Source: Patiria miniata (Eukaryota; Echinodermata; Asteroidea; Valvatida; Asterinidae). Taken from it: 64,000 bases of DNA. The stretch is from assembly GCF_015706575.1 (NCBI RefSeq), contig NW_024037063.1:16740927-16804926 (forward strand). The letters are read 5' to 3'. Both the position numbers and the translations under genes were made by a program. The notes beneath the pieces were generated by a model. It saw only the letters and a list, made by a program, of their open reading frames with translations. It was not told where the DNA came from and searched no databases. Positions 39,079-50,708 of the stretch are shown here, piece by piece. The first letter of the stretch is position 1, and every line of letters begins with the position of its first letter.

Positions 39079-39390
39079 CAAGGGCGGATCCAGGGGGGGG
39101 GGGCCAAAGGGGGCCATGGCCCCCCCCAAAAACGAAACCAATTTTTTTTTTTTTAATGTGACATCGCAATAAAGGCAGGCAATGAGTACACCACCATCTT
39201 TTCCTAAAAAAAAATTGGTTAAAGTGGTCAGAAATTGCCTCAGATCGCACCACAGAGCATCTAGAATCCAAAAAAATTTTGGGGCCCTAGCGGGCCCCGA
39301 ACCCCACGCCGTAATTTTTTAGACTCACTTTTTTGGGGGACCAAAATTTTTTTTGGCCCCCCCAAAAATTATGTTCTGGATCCGCCCTTG
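39079..39390. mobile_element. hAT-type MITE, G/C-run family, reverse orientation
   Basis: A 312-bp copy in the opposite orientation to that at 562-890. Ends are CAAGGGCGGATCCAG and CTGGATCCGCCCTTG; an exact 8-bp duplication CTTTCAGT lies at 39071-39078 and 39391-39398. It abuts the LINE fragment that follows. Confidence 0.92.
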
Positions 39391-40705
39391 CTTTCAGTGT
39401 TGACATGGTTGAAGACGGCGAGATCTTATGGTGTCAGCTTACCCTTAGACCGACTGGTGACGATGTGTTTATCGGTGCCTTTTATCGTAGACCTGATTCA
39501 TCCAATAAAGACTCACTAAATGGGCTAAATGACAGTCTCACCAGGATGTTCTCAAATCTGAACTACCCCTTTGTTATCCTGGGAGGTGATTTTAACATTC
39601 CTGGTATGTTGTGGAGCCCGGACGAAACAACCTACCCCCATTGCAGTCTACAGTCTGAATCATGGAGATGTAATGACTACCACTTAAAACAGAAAGTTGG
39701 ATTTACCACTCGTAAGGACCCAGTCTCTGGTGTTGAGAATATCCTGGATCTGCTTTTTACAACTAGACCACTGGCAGTCAAAAATGTCCACGCAGTTTCT
39801 GGAATAAGTGACCATGAAATCGTCCTGGCTGATATCTCCATCAAAATTGTTCCTGTTTCAAAACCACCGAGGAGAATCTTGAAGTGGAAAAATGTGGCGG
39901 AAGCTATGACATCTACTAATGACCCCAAGAAATTTGGGCAATATATCAAATCACAGCGTAGAAATAATTCTGGTGTCCAGGTCCTCAAGGTTAACGACGT
40001 TGACATAACTGGGGACAAGGAGAAAGCCGAGGCTCTAGCACATCAATTCAGTAGCATCTTTACCAGAGAGGAGGTGTCGCAGTTACCGTGTTTGCCTGAC
40101 AGAAGTTACCCTGACATGCCTGACATAAAAGTGTCTGTGGGAGGTGTTATGAAACTGATTAAATCAATGGATGTCTCCAAAGCAGCTGGGCCAGACCAAA
40201 TATCAAATAGAGCCCTCAAACTTGCTGCGGATGAAATCGCCCCCATTTTGCGCACATCTTCCAACAATCTTTGGACACAGGTGAGCTGCCGGCAGATTGG
40301 AAAAAGGCCAACATAACCCCTTTGTTCAAGCAGAGGCGGATCCAGGATTTTCAAAAAGGGGGGGCACAAAAACTTTGTGCGCGTTGCACACATAACGAGA
40401 CTGAAGCACGAAATCCCTTGCGGGCGGGGTTGTTGAGGGCACTGGAAGCTCTACGATTTTAGATGTTCTCTCCTACATCATGAGTATTTTAAGCCATTAA
40501 GAGCAAAATTCACAATGTTTATTTTTTAATTTTAATAACACAAATTTTTTTCTATCAAGTATAGAATTTAAAGTCACTGTTGATGTTAGTTGAAAATGAA
40601 CCCCAAAATTAGAAGGTGCTGATGACAGCCCCCGGGTGAAAAAAAAATGAACATGTGTTATTTTGCGAGCGAGCGGAGCGAGCGAGCCAAAAAAAGTCAT
40701 GTTTA

Positions 40706-41086
40706 GGCCAAAAAAAAAAAGTCTCCGGTTTCTGGTATGCGCGCGCGTCGCCGCAGCCATGCGCGTCGGCAAAATGAAAAAGTTTTTTTTTTCAATACAA
40801 GATGATGTCTCAAAACCGCCAAACTCACTGGTTTGACTGGAATCCTGCTGCTGCACAATTTTAACGTGTTTTTAGATGGGGTTATGATCGAGAATAAGCT
40901 TTATGTGGCCTCTCTGGACTCCCATATATTTGCACTAAGTTTAGTCGGGCACCATTTGCAGTCATCAGCCGACATTTGAAGCCAAAAAAAAAAAAAAACA
41001 GGTAAAAAAAAAAAAAAAAGCCGCGTCGCCGCACCACTTTTGGGGCAAGCTCCATACCAGAAACCGGAGACTTTTTTTTTTTGGCC
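40706..41086. mobile_element. TIR element with CTCCGGTTTCTGGTATG ends, copy 1
   Basis: A 381-bp element whose ends read GGCC-A(n)-GTCTCCGGTTTCTGG and the inverted equivalent. It includes GCGCGCGTCGCCGC and matches 60701-61066 over its full length. No transposase; target duplication unclear. Nested within the hAT-like insertion. Confidence 0.8.
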
Positions 41087-42164
41087 TTACTATTAAAACA
41101 TACATTTCTACCCAGAAATTTGCCTTGCAAACAAAGAAAATAAAATAAATTGAATTTCATTAGGGGACAGCCTGCCCCAAGCAGCACCACCCCCACCCCA
41201 CCCCATTTTGGTTGATGTTATTGTCGTTTCATTTTTTTTTTTTACTTCCATCATCATTAATAATATCCTTTTCGTTTTGCCCCTCTCCTGTCATAAAAAA
41301 AAGTGATATTAGCAAAATTTTCCCGTAGCGTTTACACGTTTAGTCAAGACTTCAAAATGACTGCCGCCTGTGTCCCAGTATAATGTGTGGTAACTGCGGT
41401 CACTTACTTTGTATATACACTTGTATACACTTTAAGTTTAACCACCATTTTTTCCATGTTCTTTTGAAGTCTGCAGGCTATAAAATAATTTAAGACGAAA
41501 TGAATCGTCTGCATTCTGCAAGTGTTGTCGAATCACTTCAAGAAATGTCAAGGCCTGAGGAAAATCGTTTATTTGTATTTTTTTTTTGGGGGGGGGCTCC
41601 GATTTTCTTTAAAAGAAAACAAAAAACCAACCTTTTATTTAACGGAAATGCAAACTGCATCCAAATTCCAATTTCCAAAATATGAAAAACTTTGCCTGCA
41701 CAAATTTCCCGAAAGCAGCAGCATTCCTGAGCTGCCGCTTTCACATACAAGGTTTCAAAATAGTCACATACAAGATTTCTGGCTACGCAACCGGCAGTCC
41801 CAGGCATCACAGGGGAGCCTCCTAGCAACAGTATTTCTAAGCATCCAGGTTGGAATGTGATGGGCATGCAGCCATGCACCTGTGGCTCAGATAGCTAATC
41901 ACTCCAGTTGCGCGTGGAAGGAAGTCATATTCGTGAAATCAGACGGTCCGTGATGAAAGCAACCAATGGCATATTTATTTGCCGGGAACCGGCTGATTTT
42001 ATTGGCTGAGAAACTATCATCACTGTTTATCATCTAAGAATCTTCCAATTACTGGCGGCAAGTTCTCAAAGGCCTTAAAGTTCGGTGGCCTACAGCTGAA
42101 CCCAAATGTATATGCTTTGTAACGAACAAGAGTGGCATTGTATCAATTTGAACAATGCGGCTAT

Positions 42165-42206
42165 CAATCATTCTCTGGAAAGGCTTTTCCAGAGAATGAT
42201 TGGGCT
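42165..42206. repeat. Short hairpin
   Basis: Inverted repeat CAATCATTCTCTGGAAAGGC / CTTTTCCAGAGAATGATTG with almost no loop, within the hAT-like insertion. Confidence 0.7.
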
Positions 42207-42308
42207 TTTTTTTTTCTCAGAGACAGGGGAAAACTTTTTGCGAAAAATGTTGGAAACTGAATTGAACGTGAATTTTCACCTCCGTGTTGTGTACATGCAC
42301 ATAGATAA

Positions 42309-42635
42309 CAAGGGCGGATCCAGAAGACAATTTTTTGGGGGGCCAAAAAAAATTTTTGGTACCCCCAAAAAGTGGGTAAAAAAATTACGGCGTGGGGTTC
42401 GGGGCCCGCTTAAGGGCCCCGAAATTTTTTTGGATTCTAGATGCTCTGTGGTGCGATCTGAGGCAATTTCTGACCACTTTTACCAATGTTTTTTTGAGGA
42501 AAAGATGGTGGTGTACTCATTGCCTGCCTTTATTGCGACGTCACATAAAAAAAAAAAATTGGTTTCGTTTTTTTTGGGGGGGGGGCATGGCCCCCTTTGC
42601 CCCCCCCCCCCCCCCTCCCCCCGGATCCGTCCTTG
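42309..42635. mobile_element. hAT-type MITE, G/C-run family, nested copy
   Basis: A 327-bp copy with ends CAAGGGCGGATCCAG and a slightly diverged CCGGATCCGTCCTTG, flanked by an exact 8-bp duplication ATAGATAA (42301-42308 and 42636-42643). Nested in the element that itself splits the LINE. Confidence 0.92.
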
Positions 42636-44980
42636 ATAGATAAACGATTGGGGGATAATATTTCAAGTCCAAATAATTCATTAAATGTAGGGCTCCCGAT
42701 GTCTTTTTTTTCGTAGTACGATTTTATTCTTCGCTTATTTAAAAAATAAAACTGCATGGCCTACATTTTTTTTGTAAATGTTACTCTAGAATATAATTAT
42801 TTCGGAATACACTTTGAAATTAAGTTTGAAGTCAAAGGGCTGTTGATAATCTTATTCGTATTCTTTTAAAATTAGGAAAAACTAAGCAGAATTCGTATTA
42901 AAATTTCCCCTGGAATCTACAAACTTAACTGAGAGTTCAAAACTAAATGGGCTAGGGTGTTTGAAATCGTTTTACTTTAAAAATAAATCGAGAGAACAAA
43001 ACATACTAAATCGTATTAAAATAACCCCTATTTATTTGATCTCTCTCCCTATCTGAGGCCGGGACAATATAAAAGGGATGACGATTAATTCTTCGTGTAT
43101 TTAAAAAATAAAACGCATGGCCTACATTATTTCGTGTACCGGTACATGTTCAACTCTAGAATATATTTTGGAATATATTTTGACATGAAGCATTAAATGC
43201 AAGTGCTGTATTAAATGTGCCCCCTATTCCAGCCGGGAAATAGAAAAGTGTCTTATAAAAATATATTCTTGCTTTGAAAGAAATTTTGAGACAATGATTG
43301 ACAGGCGACCTTCAAAACTTATACATTGTATATTTTTGTTGACAATTATGTATGATAGTTATGTTCAAAGCGATTGATTTGATGACCGCCCGTCCGCCCG
43401 CCATAATGACTCCTCAAAAACGAAAAAGATAGCCATGTTCTCAAAGGGATGTATTTAATGCCCGCCCGCCCTCAGACAACTCGTAAAAAAAAAAAAAAAA
43501 AAAAAAAACAGTTGCGAAAAGGGGGGGCACGGGCCGGGTGTGCCCCCATCTGGATCCGCGCCTGGTTCAAGAAGGGTACTACATCTGATCCAGCTAATTA
43601 TAGATCAGTGTCCCTAACTTCAGTGTGTTGCAAATTTCTGGAGCATATTGTTGACAGTCAGTTGATGAAGCACCTCAACCAGCATCAAATTATATCTGAA
43701 AATCAGCATGCCTTCAGTAGAGGACGTTCATGTGAGAGTCAACTCATTTTGACTTTCAATGATCTTGCCCGCAATCACAACAATGGTATCACCACCGATG
43801 TAGCAGTGTTGGACTTTTCAAAAGCGTTCGACACACTACCACACCAGAAACTCCTTCATGCAGAAGATCGATCATTACGGCATCAGGGGCAAGATTAAAA
43901 ACTGGATCTCTGCATTCCTAAACAACCGGCTGCAGAGGGTTGTTGTCAGCGGTGATTGGCCAGATGGCATAAGTTCTCAGCGGTGTGCCACAGGGGACTG
44001 TGTTGGGACCGCACTTGTTCCTCCTTTTCATCAACGACATTCAATCAGCTGTGAGGGGCGTTACCAGGCTATTTGCCGACGACTGTCTCATATACCATCA
44101 GATCAACACCAATGAAGATGAGAAATTGCTGCAGGCCGACCTCGACAACCTCATTGGATGGGCTACTACGTGGGGTATGTTATTTAATGCGAGCAAATGT
44201 AAATCGATGCGAGTCTCTCGTAAACTCAACCCTGGTGAACCTGCCTATGAGATGGATGGAGTGGGTCTTGAAGCAACTAAGGAATTCACGTACCTGGGCA
44301 TAAAAGTCCAACATGATTTGGGATGGGAAAATCAGACGCAGCATTCTGTTACCAAGGCAACGAGAGTCCTCAACTTCATCAAACGAAATTTCTACATGAG
44401 CTCTAAAAACGTAAAGGAAAGGTTATATTTCACACTTGTCCGGCCACTCTTAGTCTTAGAATATGGTGTAGCAGCATGGAACCCTTATAAAATCAGTCAT
44501 CAGTCTGCGATAGAGAACATTCAGCGCAGAGCTGCACGCTTGTGGAGATTACACCTGACTGAGTAGTGTCTCCAACATGCTATCGTCTCTTGGATGCCGA
44601 AGTTAACTGACAGAAGGGAAACCTGCACCATCATCACTCACACCGTTGACATCGATGCTTCAGACTATCTTCAACCAAAAATGCAGAGATCCAGGAGGGG
44701 GAACAACAACCAATTCAACATAGTACAACTGCATTCAAGAACTCATTTTTTCCCAAGGACAATTAAATCATGGAATGACCTGCCCCAACATAATCACTGA
44801 CTCTTTGACGCGCAAGACCTTCAGGAACAACTAGGACAACTACTACAACCACATCGTGACCGAGACCTATAGGTGCCGACACCTCCCCGTGACCTCCTAG
44901 TCAAGATCCCTAGAGGATGTTTCAGGAGGAAACCAACCAAGTACCATGAAGGAATAAGTACCAAGTAAGTAAGTACCAAT

Positions 44981-45557
44981 ATTATTTGACAACATCTGCA
45001 ATGGGTGTGAATGTATAACTTTTTCGGGGCGCGATTTCTCGCTGAAAACGGGTGAAAGTTTCATTTCATTTATTCATTTCAATTATTATTTCGCAGGTGA
45101 AATTTCCAATGGGTAAAAAATAATAATAATAATATTACAGACAGTATAGACATCCCAAAAAGACATGATAAGTTAAAAAATACACATTAATCCATAAATA
45201 AACAAAAGACCCTTACACCAAGATAATTGCACGCTCCTAGCCTGCGGGATTGCTAAAATGAACTAAATCACTGTCAAATAGCTCTCCCATAGTATGACTA
45301 AAAACCCTATTTTGCAAAAATACAAACATTACACATAGTCCCAAATTGCAAATTTGTGTGCATGTTCTTGCTCTCTGGCACCATGGAGCTATGTGTTTTA
45401 TAGCTCCATGCTGGCACCAAGAGATTCGTTTTCAAGAAAATGTCTGTGCGATTTATGAATTTCGGGCCACAGAGAAGATTGAACGAGTCCCAATATGGGC
45501 ATCTCGATTAATCAGAAGCGTCGGATTCCCAAATTGGAACAAGAATTGGAACATGAC
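44981..45557. other. Spacer after the LINE
   Basis: AT-rich DNA with a small hairpin near 45378-45417 (GGCACCATGGAGCTAT and inverse). No gene is supported. Confidence 0.4.
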
Positions 45558-46065
45558 CAGGGTGACCGTTTTAGCCGATTTTCGGCTAACTTTAACAGAA
45601 TTTTCGTGAAAAATGAGTTTAACAGAAAATTTGACAGAATGGATTTTTTTGGCAGATTTCTGGCAGAATTCTGCAAAAATGGTTATTTGACAGAAAAACA
45701 GCACATTTGAACAAATTTTTTACATTTGTTTAAAAAAGCTTCAATCCTTTCAAACAAACCCTTGCATAAAGGGACAGGTTGGCTGGTCTAGGTATTGAGG
45801 TTCACTGGGAAACGGACTTCGTCGTGGCCGGATCCGCGTTTTGCCCGAAATTTACGTGATAATTTCACAACATCTTTATGAGACTATAGATTGTTTATAA
45901 TGTAATTTGAACCTTAATTAAGGCAAAAGTACCAATCTGCATGTGATTTTCAGTGTTTATAGTGTATTTCGAGTAATTCTGGGGAATTTGGCGGATTTTT
46001 GATAAATCTGACAGATTTTTGATGCGCATTTAGCAGAATTTGGCACTGACCTTACGGTCACCCTG
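45558..46065. mobile_element. TIR element with CAGGGTGACCGT ends
   Basis: A 508-bp non-coding element bounded by CAGGGTGACCGT and ACGGTCACCCTG. The interior repeats words such as GACAGAATTTT and GGCAGAATT near both ends. No convincing target duplication; family unassigned. Confidence 0.65.
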
Positions 46066-46415
46066 ATTACGAATACAAGTCAGTGCCCGGCCGGCGCGCC
46101 AGTGGCCGGCCCGGCGCCCATTGGTTTTGTACTGTGCTGTGTTTGGAACATTTGGAACTTCGAACTTGGTTGCTGTGTGTCGTCGTAGCACATATCGCTC
46201 CAAATGGGAGGGTCTTGGAGTGTTGCAAAATATGAAGTTATGGTGAGAAGGGTATTATAACTCCTACCCCCATGAACTATGGCTACGCGGAGCAGCCATA
46301 GTTCTAGGGTAGGTATGTACAACTTAGTCCGAGTAACTTGGTCTAATCATGGAGGAATAAGAAGTGGTCTAATCATTACATCATACATGTATATGCCGAG
46401 CAACACAATTCTGTC

Positions 46416-47227
46416 ATTGACCTAAAAACCCAACATTGCTCAACAAACACATTAGATTTCACCCTCAAAACGGCCTCCAAATTACTAGATACGCCACCTG
46501 AGGTACGAGTAGACATCGATAATTAAGATGGTTGTACTGAAGTTAACTTACGATCCGGATGAAAAGTGAAATTTGAATTTCCCGTTCAATTCCGAGAGCT
46601 TCCCTCGCGATCGTGAACGCGTTACATTTCCGTTGCGTGTTTGAATTGCGATGTGGTCTTCATGCCCAGCGTTCACTTGATGGTCCCCGTATTCCGAGTG
46701 CGATTCCGTTACCGAGCGTGCGCGATGCATCGATTATGATAATGAGTAGACTGGATCACGTTTGTAAACACAGGTGCATTTCGAACGATAATAGGGAGTC
46801 GGAAACTAGGGCAGATTTTACGGACGGAAACCAGTTCAAGCTAGTTCCCGACGCTCTATTATTGTTCGAAATGCACTTATGTTTACAAACGTGCTCCAGT
46901 CTATTATTATCATAATCGATGCATCGCGAGCGCTCGGTAACGGAATCGCACTCGGGATACGGGGACCATCGAATGAACGCTGGGTATGAAGACCACATCG
47001 CAATTCAAACCGCATCGGAAATTTAACGTATTCACGATCGCGAGGGGAGCTCTCGGAATTGAACGGGAAATTTCACTTTTCATCCGGATCGTAAGTAAAC
47101 TTCAGTACAACCATCTTAATTATCGATGTCTACTCGTACCTCAGGTGGCGTATCTAGTAATTTGGAGGCCGTTTTGAGGGTGAAATCTAATGTTTTTGTT
47201 GGGCAATGTTGGGTTTTTGGGTCAATG
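46416..47227. repeat. Near-perfect 0.8-kb palindrome (foldback element)
   Basis: Arms of roughly 370-400 bp at about 46416-46790 and 46855-47227, centred near 46822. Matching landmarks include AAAACGGCCTCCAAATTACT / its inverse near 47150, and CATCGATTATGATAAT / its inverse near 46910. Overlapping open frames on both strands are mirror images and not genes. Confidence 0.85.
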
Positions 47228-47230
47228 ATA

Positions 47231-48425
47231 GCTGGAGTTACCCAGCCCTACTCCTAGAACTATGAGGCTCCACGTAGTGGAGCCTCATAGGTTCAGAAGC
47301 CCGCAAAATTGTTGTCAGCACAAAACACTAATTAAGTACAAAAACGTCCATCCCAAGCAGGCCGTTTTCCACAGAACCGCTGCACAGTTTGCCCCTAAAC
47401 TCCATACAATACCTCATGACATACTCACGTTATGTGCACCCAACAAACATCGGTGAATTCTGTCTGTTTTTCGGCAAAAATGATGAAAAATATGCCCTTT
47501 CCGCACTGAGCCAACCTAACACTTGAAACGAGCACGCGCGCAGAATGATCGCAGTCATTTTCGGGTTCGATCGCTCGGAGCGCGCCGCGGGGGGTACGTA
47601 CTTGCACTTGTACGCATGTGCATACTATCGTTCTGCTCTACACCATACCCCCCGCGGCGCGCTCCGAGCGATCGAACCGAAAATGACTGCGATCATTCTG
47701 CACGCGTGCTCGTTTCAAGTGTTAGGTTGGCTCAGTGCGGAAAGGGCATATTTTTCATCATTTTTGCCGAAAAAAAACTACGTGGAGCCTCATAGTTCTA
47801 GGAGTAACCCAGCCCTGAGTTGACATTGGGTTGTCTATTAGGGCTGGAGCGAATTTTTCTCGTAACTTGTAGTATAGGCAAAAATTTTTGGAAAATGTTC
47901 AATTTTGTCCCCGTTACACACTAATTGCAACTGCAACTCACCCCAAACTTGCCTGGAATAACCATTACACAGGTCCTTGAAGTAAAAAACGATCCACGAT
48001 GAAGATTCAGCCTACAATTGCAGTGAAAACAGGAGGAATAACCGCTAACTTAACAACCTAAGCTTGCTGGATTGGCCAGGACCGCAATTGGTTTGTGCAC
48101 AAAAAAAATTTTGTACAATGAATGGCGGTCGATTAACAGGCACAGAGAGCGATCGCTGTCAACTACTCGTTTTTGCCGGCTGCGCTGGCTGTTGGCGCAT
48201 GACGTCACGCGGAAGCGTAACACCCGATGACTGTTTCATGCACTATTGGTTGCGGTTCCAGTACCAAAGCTGTGATGCGAGTGGTAAACCTTATATTAAT
48301 GTGTAACGGGGACAAAATTGAACATTTTCCAAAAAAATTTGCCTTTACTACAAGTTACGAGAAAAATTCGCTCCAGCCCTAATAGACAACCCAATGATAA
48401 AACTCAGGGCTGGGTAACTCCAGCT
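47231..48425. repeat. Foldback element with inner palindromes
   Basis: Bounded by AGCTGGAGTTACCCAGCCCT and its inverse at 48406-48425. It contains an inner inverted pair around CTCCTAGAACTATGAGGC (47251 and about 47785-47806). A palindrome with about 150-bp arms lies inside that, centred near 47610. Left (47840-47950) and right (48300-48390) flanks are also inverse copies of each other. Non-coding. Confidence 0.75.
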
Positions 48426-48601
48426 AGGTCAATGACAGAATTGTGTTGCTCGGCATATAACGATTAGCTTGGACCCCACTAACGCCGGACCATGTCCGAA
48501 TGTTAAAAAGGCGATAAGTTGGGTCCAAGTTACTCGGACTAGGTACAACTCTAGTATTTGCCCGCACTTCGCCGAATTACCACTTCGCTTGCTTGCCACT
48601 T

Positions 48602-49192
48602 AGCTGGAGTTACCCAGCCCTGAGTTTTATCATTGGGTTGTCTATAAGGGCTGGAGCGAATTTTTCTCGTAACTTGTAGTATTTGCAACAAAATTTGGAA
48701 AATGTTCAATTTTGTCCCCGTTACACACTAATTGCAACTGCAACTCACCCCAAACTTGCCTGGAATAACCATTACACAGGTCCTTGAAGTAAAAAACGAT
48801 CCACGATGAAGATTCAGCCTACAATTGCAGTGAAAACAGGAGGAATAACCGCTAACCTGACAACCTTTCAGGCATGGCCAGGACTGCTATTGGTTTGTGC
48901 ACAAAAAAAAATTGTGTACAATGAATGGCGGTCGATTAACAGGCACAGAGAGCGATCGCTGTCAACTACTCGTTTTTGCCGGCTGCGCTGGCGTTGGCGC
49001 GTGACGTCACGCGGAAGCGTAACACCCGATGACTGTTTCATGCACTAGTATAAGGTTTACCACTCGCATCACAGCTTTGGTACTGGAACCGCAACCAATA
49101 GTGCATGAAACAGTCATCGGGTGTTACGCTTCCGCGTGACGTCACGCGCCAACGCCAGCGCAGCCGGCAAAAACGAGTAGTTGACAGCGGTC
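48602..49192. repeat. Second, truncated copy of the GCTGGAGTTACCC foldback
   Basis: Starts with the same AGCTGGAGTTACCCAGCCCT end and follows the 47815-48240 sequence. It then forms a palindrome of about 110-bp arms centred near 49080, with GTGACGTCACGCGGAAGCGT in one arm and the inverse in the other. The far end is lost near 49192. Confidence 0.75.
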
Positions 49193-49728
49193 TCATGGAA
49201 TGTCAAGAATGTATAGATCAATCCAGGATAACTGTCTCTCTCGTTTGTAATCTCTTTACCGGTTTTTTGGGGTCTTTTTGTCCTCGCGTGGGTTTGTGAC
49301 TATGCTACTGTGATGGTGCTACCAAAGTATGGCGAATCGGTGGAGCGTTGGTATGGAGGGGTACCCGTAATTCAACGCTCCACTCAGTAGAGCTAGGTTA
49401 AGTCAGCAAAATATCCTGCTGGATACATCAACGCTAACTTGCGCACTTCCGTAAAAAAAATGTTGCAACCTGACGCCACTTCCGCGGTTGTGTACAAAGT
49501 CTATGGAGAGTCAAGAATGTTTTAAGAGTAGTTCCTAACAATAATTGGAAATACTTCTCAGTGCCAGATTCATGTCTTATCATCATGACCTTCATTGAGA
49601 TTAGTCCCAGCATTGCCCAGTAACTAGGACTCTACGAATCGTCTTTTTAACATTTGGACATGCCCGACTATTGCCGGACCATGTCCAAAAAAGGCGATTC
49701 ATAGAGCCTAGTTACTTGGACTACATTG
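49193..49728. repeat. Spacer with a TAGTCC-type mini-element
   Basis: No gene. At about 49620-49727, GTAACTAGGACTCTACGAAT and an imperfect inverse (ATTCATAGAGCCTAGTTACT) flank a GGACCATGTCC hairpin also found near 48490, so a small relative of the 46325 element ends is likely. Confidence 0.45.
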
Positions 49729-49737
49729 AGATGATAT

Positions 49738-50210
49738 TAGCCCCATAAATGTGGCCAATTTACTGGACTACCTCCATAAATAAAGGCCACACTTCCACCA
49801 TGTGCAAAAACATGTCGAACTTTGTCAGATTTTGATTTTCACAAAGTAAAATTTAGGCTTAGTTTGTAGTATATTTTTGCTTTAGAAGCATACTCACCGT
49901 CTTTATAGGCTAATCAGCCTTTTTCAGATGTCTAATTTTGGTGAAATTTCATGTTGAAATTTTGATACGAAAAAGTGTGCAAACGAATCTGGAAATTTCA
50001 CGAAAAATAGACATCTGAAAAAGGCAGCACTTTCTGATTAGCCTATAATAAAGAGGTTGAGTATGCTTCTTTAAAGCAAAAATAAACTACAAACTAAGCC
50101 TAAATGTGAAAATCAAAATTTGACAAAGTTCGACATGTTTTTGTACATGGTGGAAGTGTGGCCTTAATTTATGGAGGTAGTCCAGTAAATTGGCCACATT
50201 TATGGGGCTA
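49738..50210. mobile_element. Palindromic MITE, 473 bp
   Basis: Ends TAGCCCCATAAATGTGGCC and the inverse, flanked by a direct repeat AGATGATAT (49729-49737 and 50211-50219). Pairing continues along most of the element, with arms of about 230 bp meeting near 49970. Non-coding; the 8-9-bp duplication suggests hAT mobilisation. Confidence 0.88.
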
Positions 50211-50219
50211 AGATGATAT

Positions 50220-50708
50220 ATGAAGAAAAAAGTGGCGTCTGGTTGCAACAGTTTTTCCATTTTTGGGGTTATTTGGGCAATAGTGAATAAGGGCTCGGTT
50301 CCTGCTTCTACCCCAAGAAACTGTTCAAAAATTACCCAAAAAGTGTCTACATGTACTGCGCGTTGACGCAACAACTATCCACTTCTTCTGAGTTGTGTGG
50401 CTGGTGCAGGGGTAATTTAGCGTGGGTGCAGTGCTGCCACAGCTAGTTCTGCCAAGCTAAGGCCACTCCATTTTGTGAGGCCGTCGATCCAACAGAGTTT
50501 GAGTTGGCGGTATCCAAGTGGGGTTCCATTGAGCAGTTGCCGCTGCAAGACCACCTTGTTGTACTGCATGACCAAGCCAAGTGGCTGTATGTATGTATGT
50601 ATGTATGAAGAGGATTAACACAACATATTACAAATTTACAATAGTATCAATTTAATTAAGACCATTGATTAATTGTTCTTTTTCAGATGTAATGTGTAGC
50701 AACTATTT
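50220..50708. other. Upstream flank of copy E
   Basis: Holds a GTAT microsatellite at about 50586-50607. A strong acceptor-like TTGTTCTTTTTCAG ends near 50686, some 22 bp before the ATG of copy E, hinting at an upstream non-coding exon. No other feature is recognised. Confidence 0.4.

Larger units (their letters stand above)
40331..43564. mobile_element. hAT-like composite element inserted in the LINE
   Basis: Interrupts the LINE exactly between two GTTCAAG repeats (40324-40330 and 43565-43571). Ends are CAGAGGCGGATCCAG and CTGGATCCGCGCCTG, each followed inward by a GGGGGGGCAC block. The 3.2-kb interior encodes no recognisable transposase and holds two nested elements (40706-41086 and 42309-42635), so it grew by later insertions. 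Confidence 0.75.
39399..44980 (+). mobile_element. Jockey/CR1-like LINE, broken and split by an insertion
   Basis: Non-LTR retrotransposon in two pieces, 39399-40330 and 43565 to about 44980. Piece 1 encodes the end of the endonuclease domain (GGDFNIPGM, SDHEIVLADI) and the start of reverse transcriptase (SKAAGPDQISN), with a frameshift near 40270. Piece 2 resumes with FKKGTTSDPANYR and contains DFSKAFDTLPH, VPQGTVLGPHLFLLFIND and the catalytic FADDCLIY, then the thumb and C-terminal region ending ARLWRLHL. Frameshifts also fall near 43858 and 43985. The 5' part is missing. The tail has short AAGT repeats near 44960-44980. The clade within the jockey/CR1/L2 group cannot be fixed by eye. Confidence 0.88.
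46325..48542. mobile_element. TIR element containing nested foldbacks
   Basis: Ends TAGTCCGAGTAACTTGG and CCAAGTTACTCGGACTA with an 8-bp duplication GTACAACT at 46317-46324 and 48543-48550. A second inner pair GAGCAACACAATTCTGTCAT (near 46397) and its inverse (near 48430) belongs to the same element. Inside lie two further palindromic elements, 46416-47227 and 47231-48425. No protein-coding gene is supported; open frames here are products of the palindromes. Confidence 0.75.

Noticed and set aside
46613-46998. Two similar small proteins on opposite strands
   Set aside because: They are mirror images caused by the palindrome at 46416-47227.
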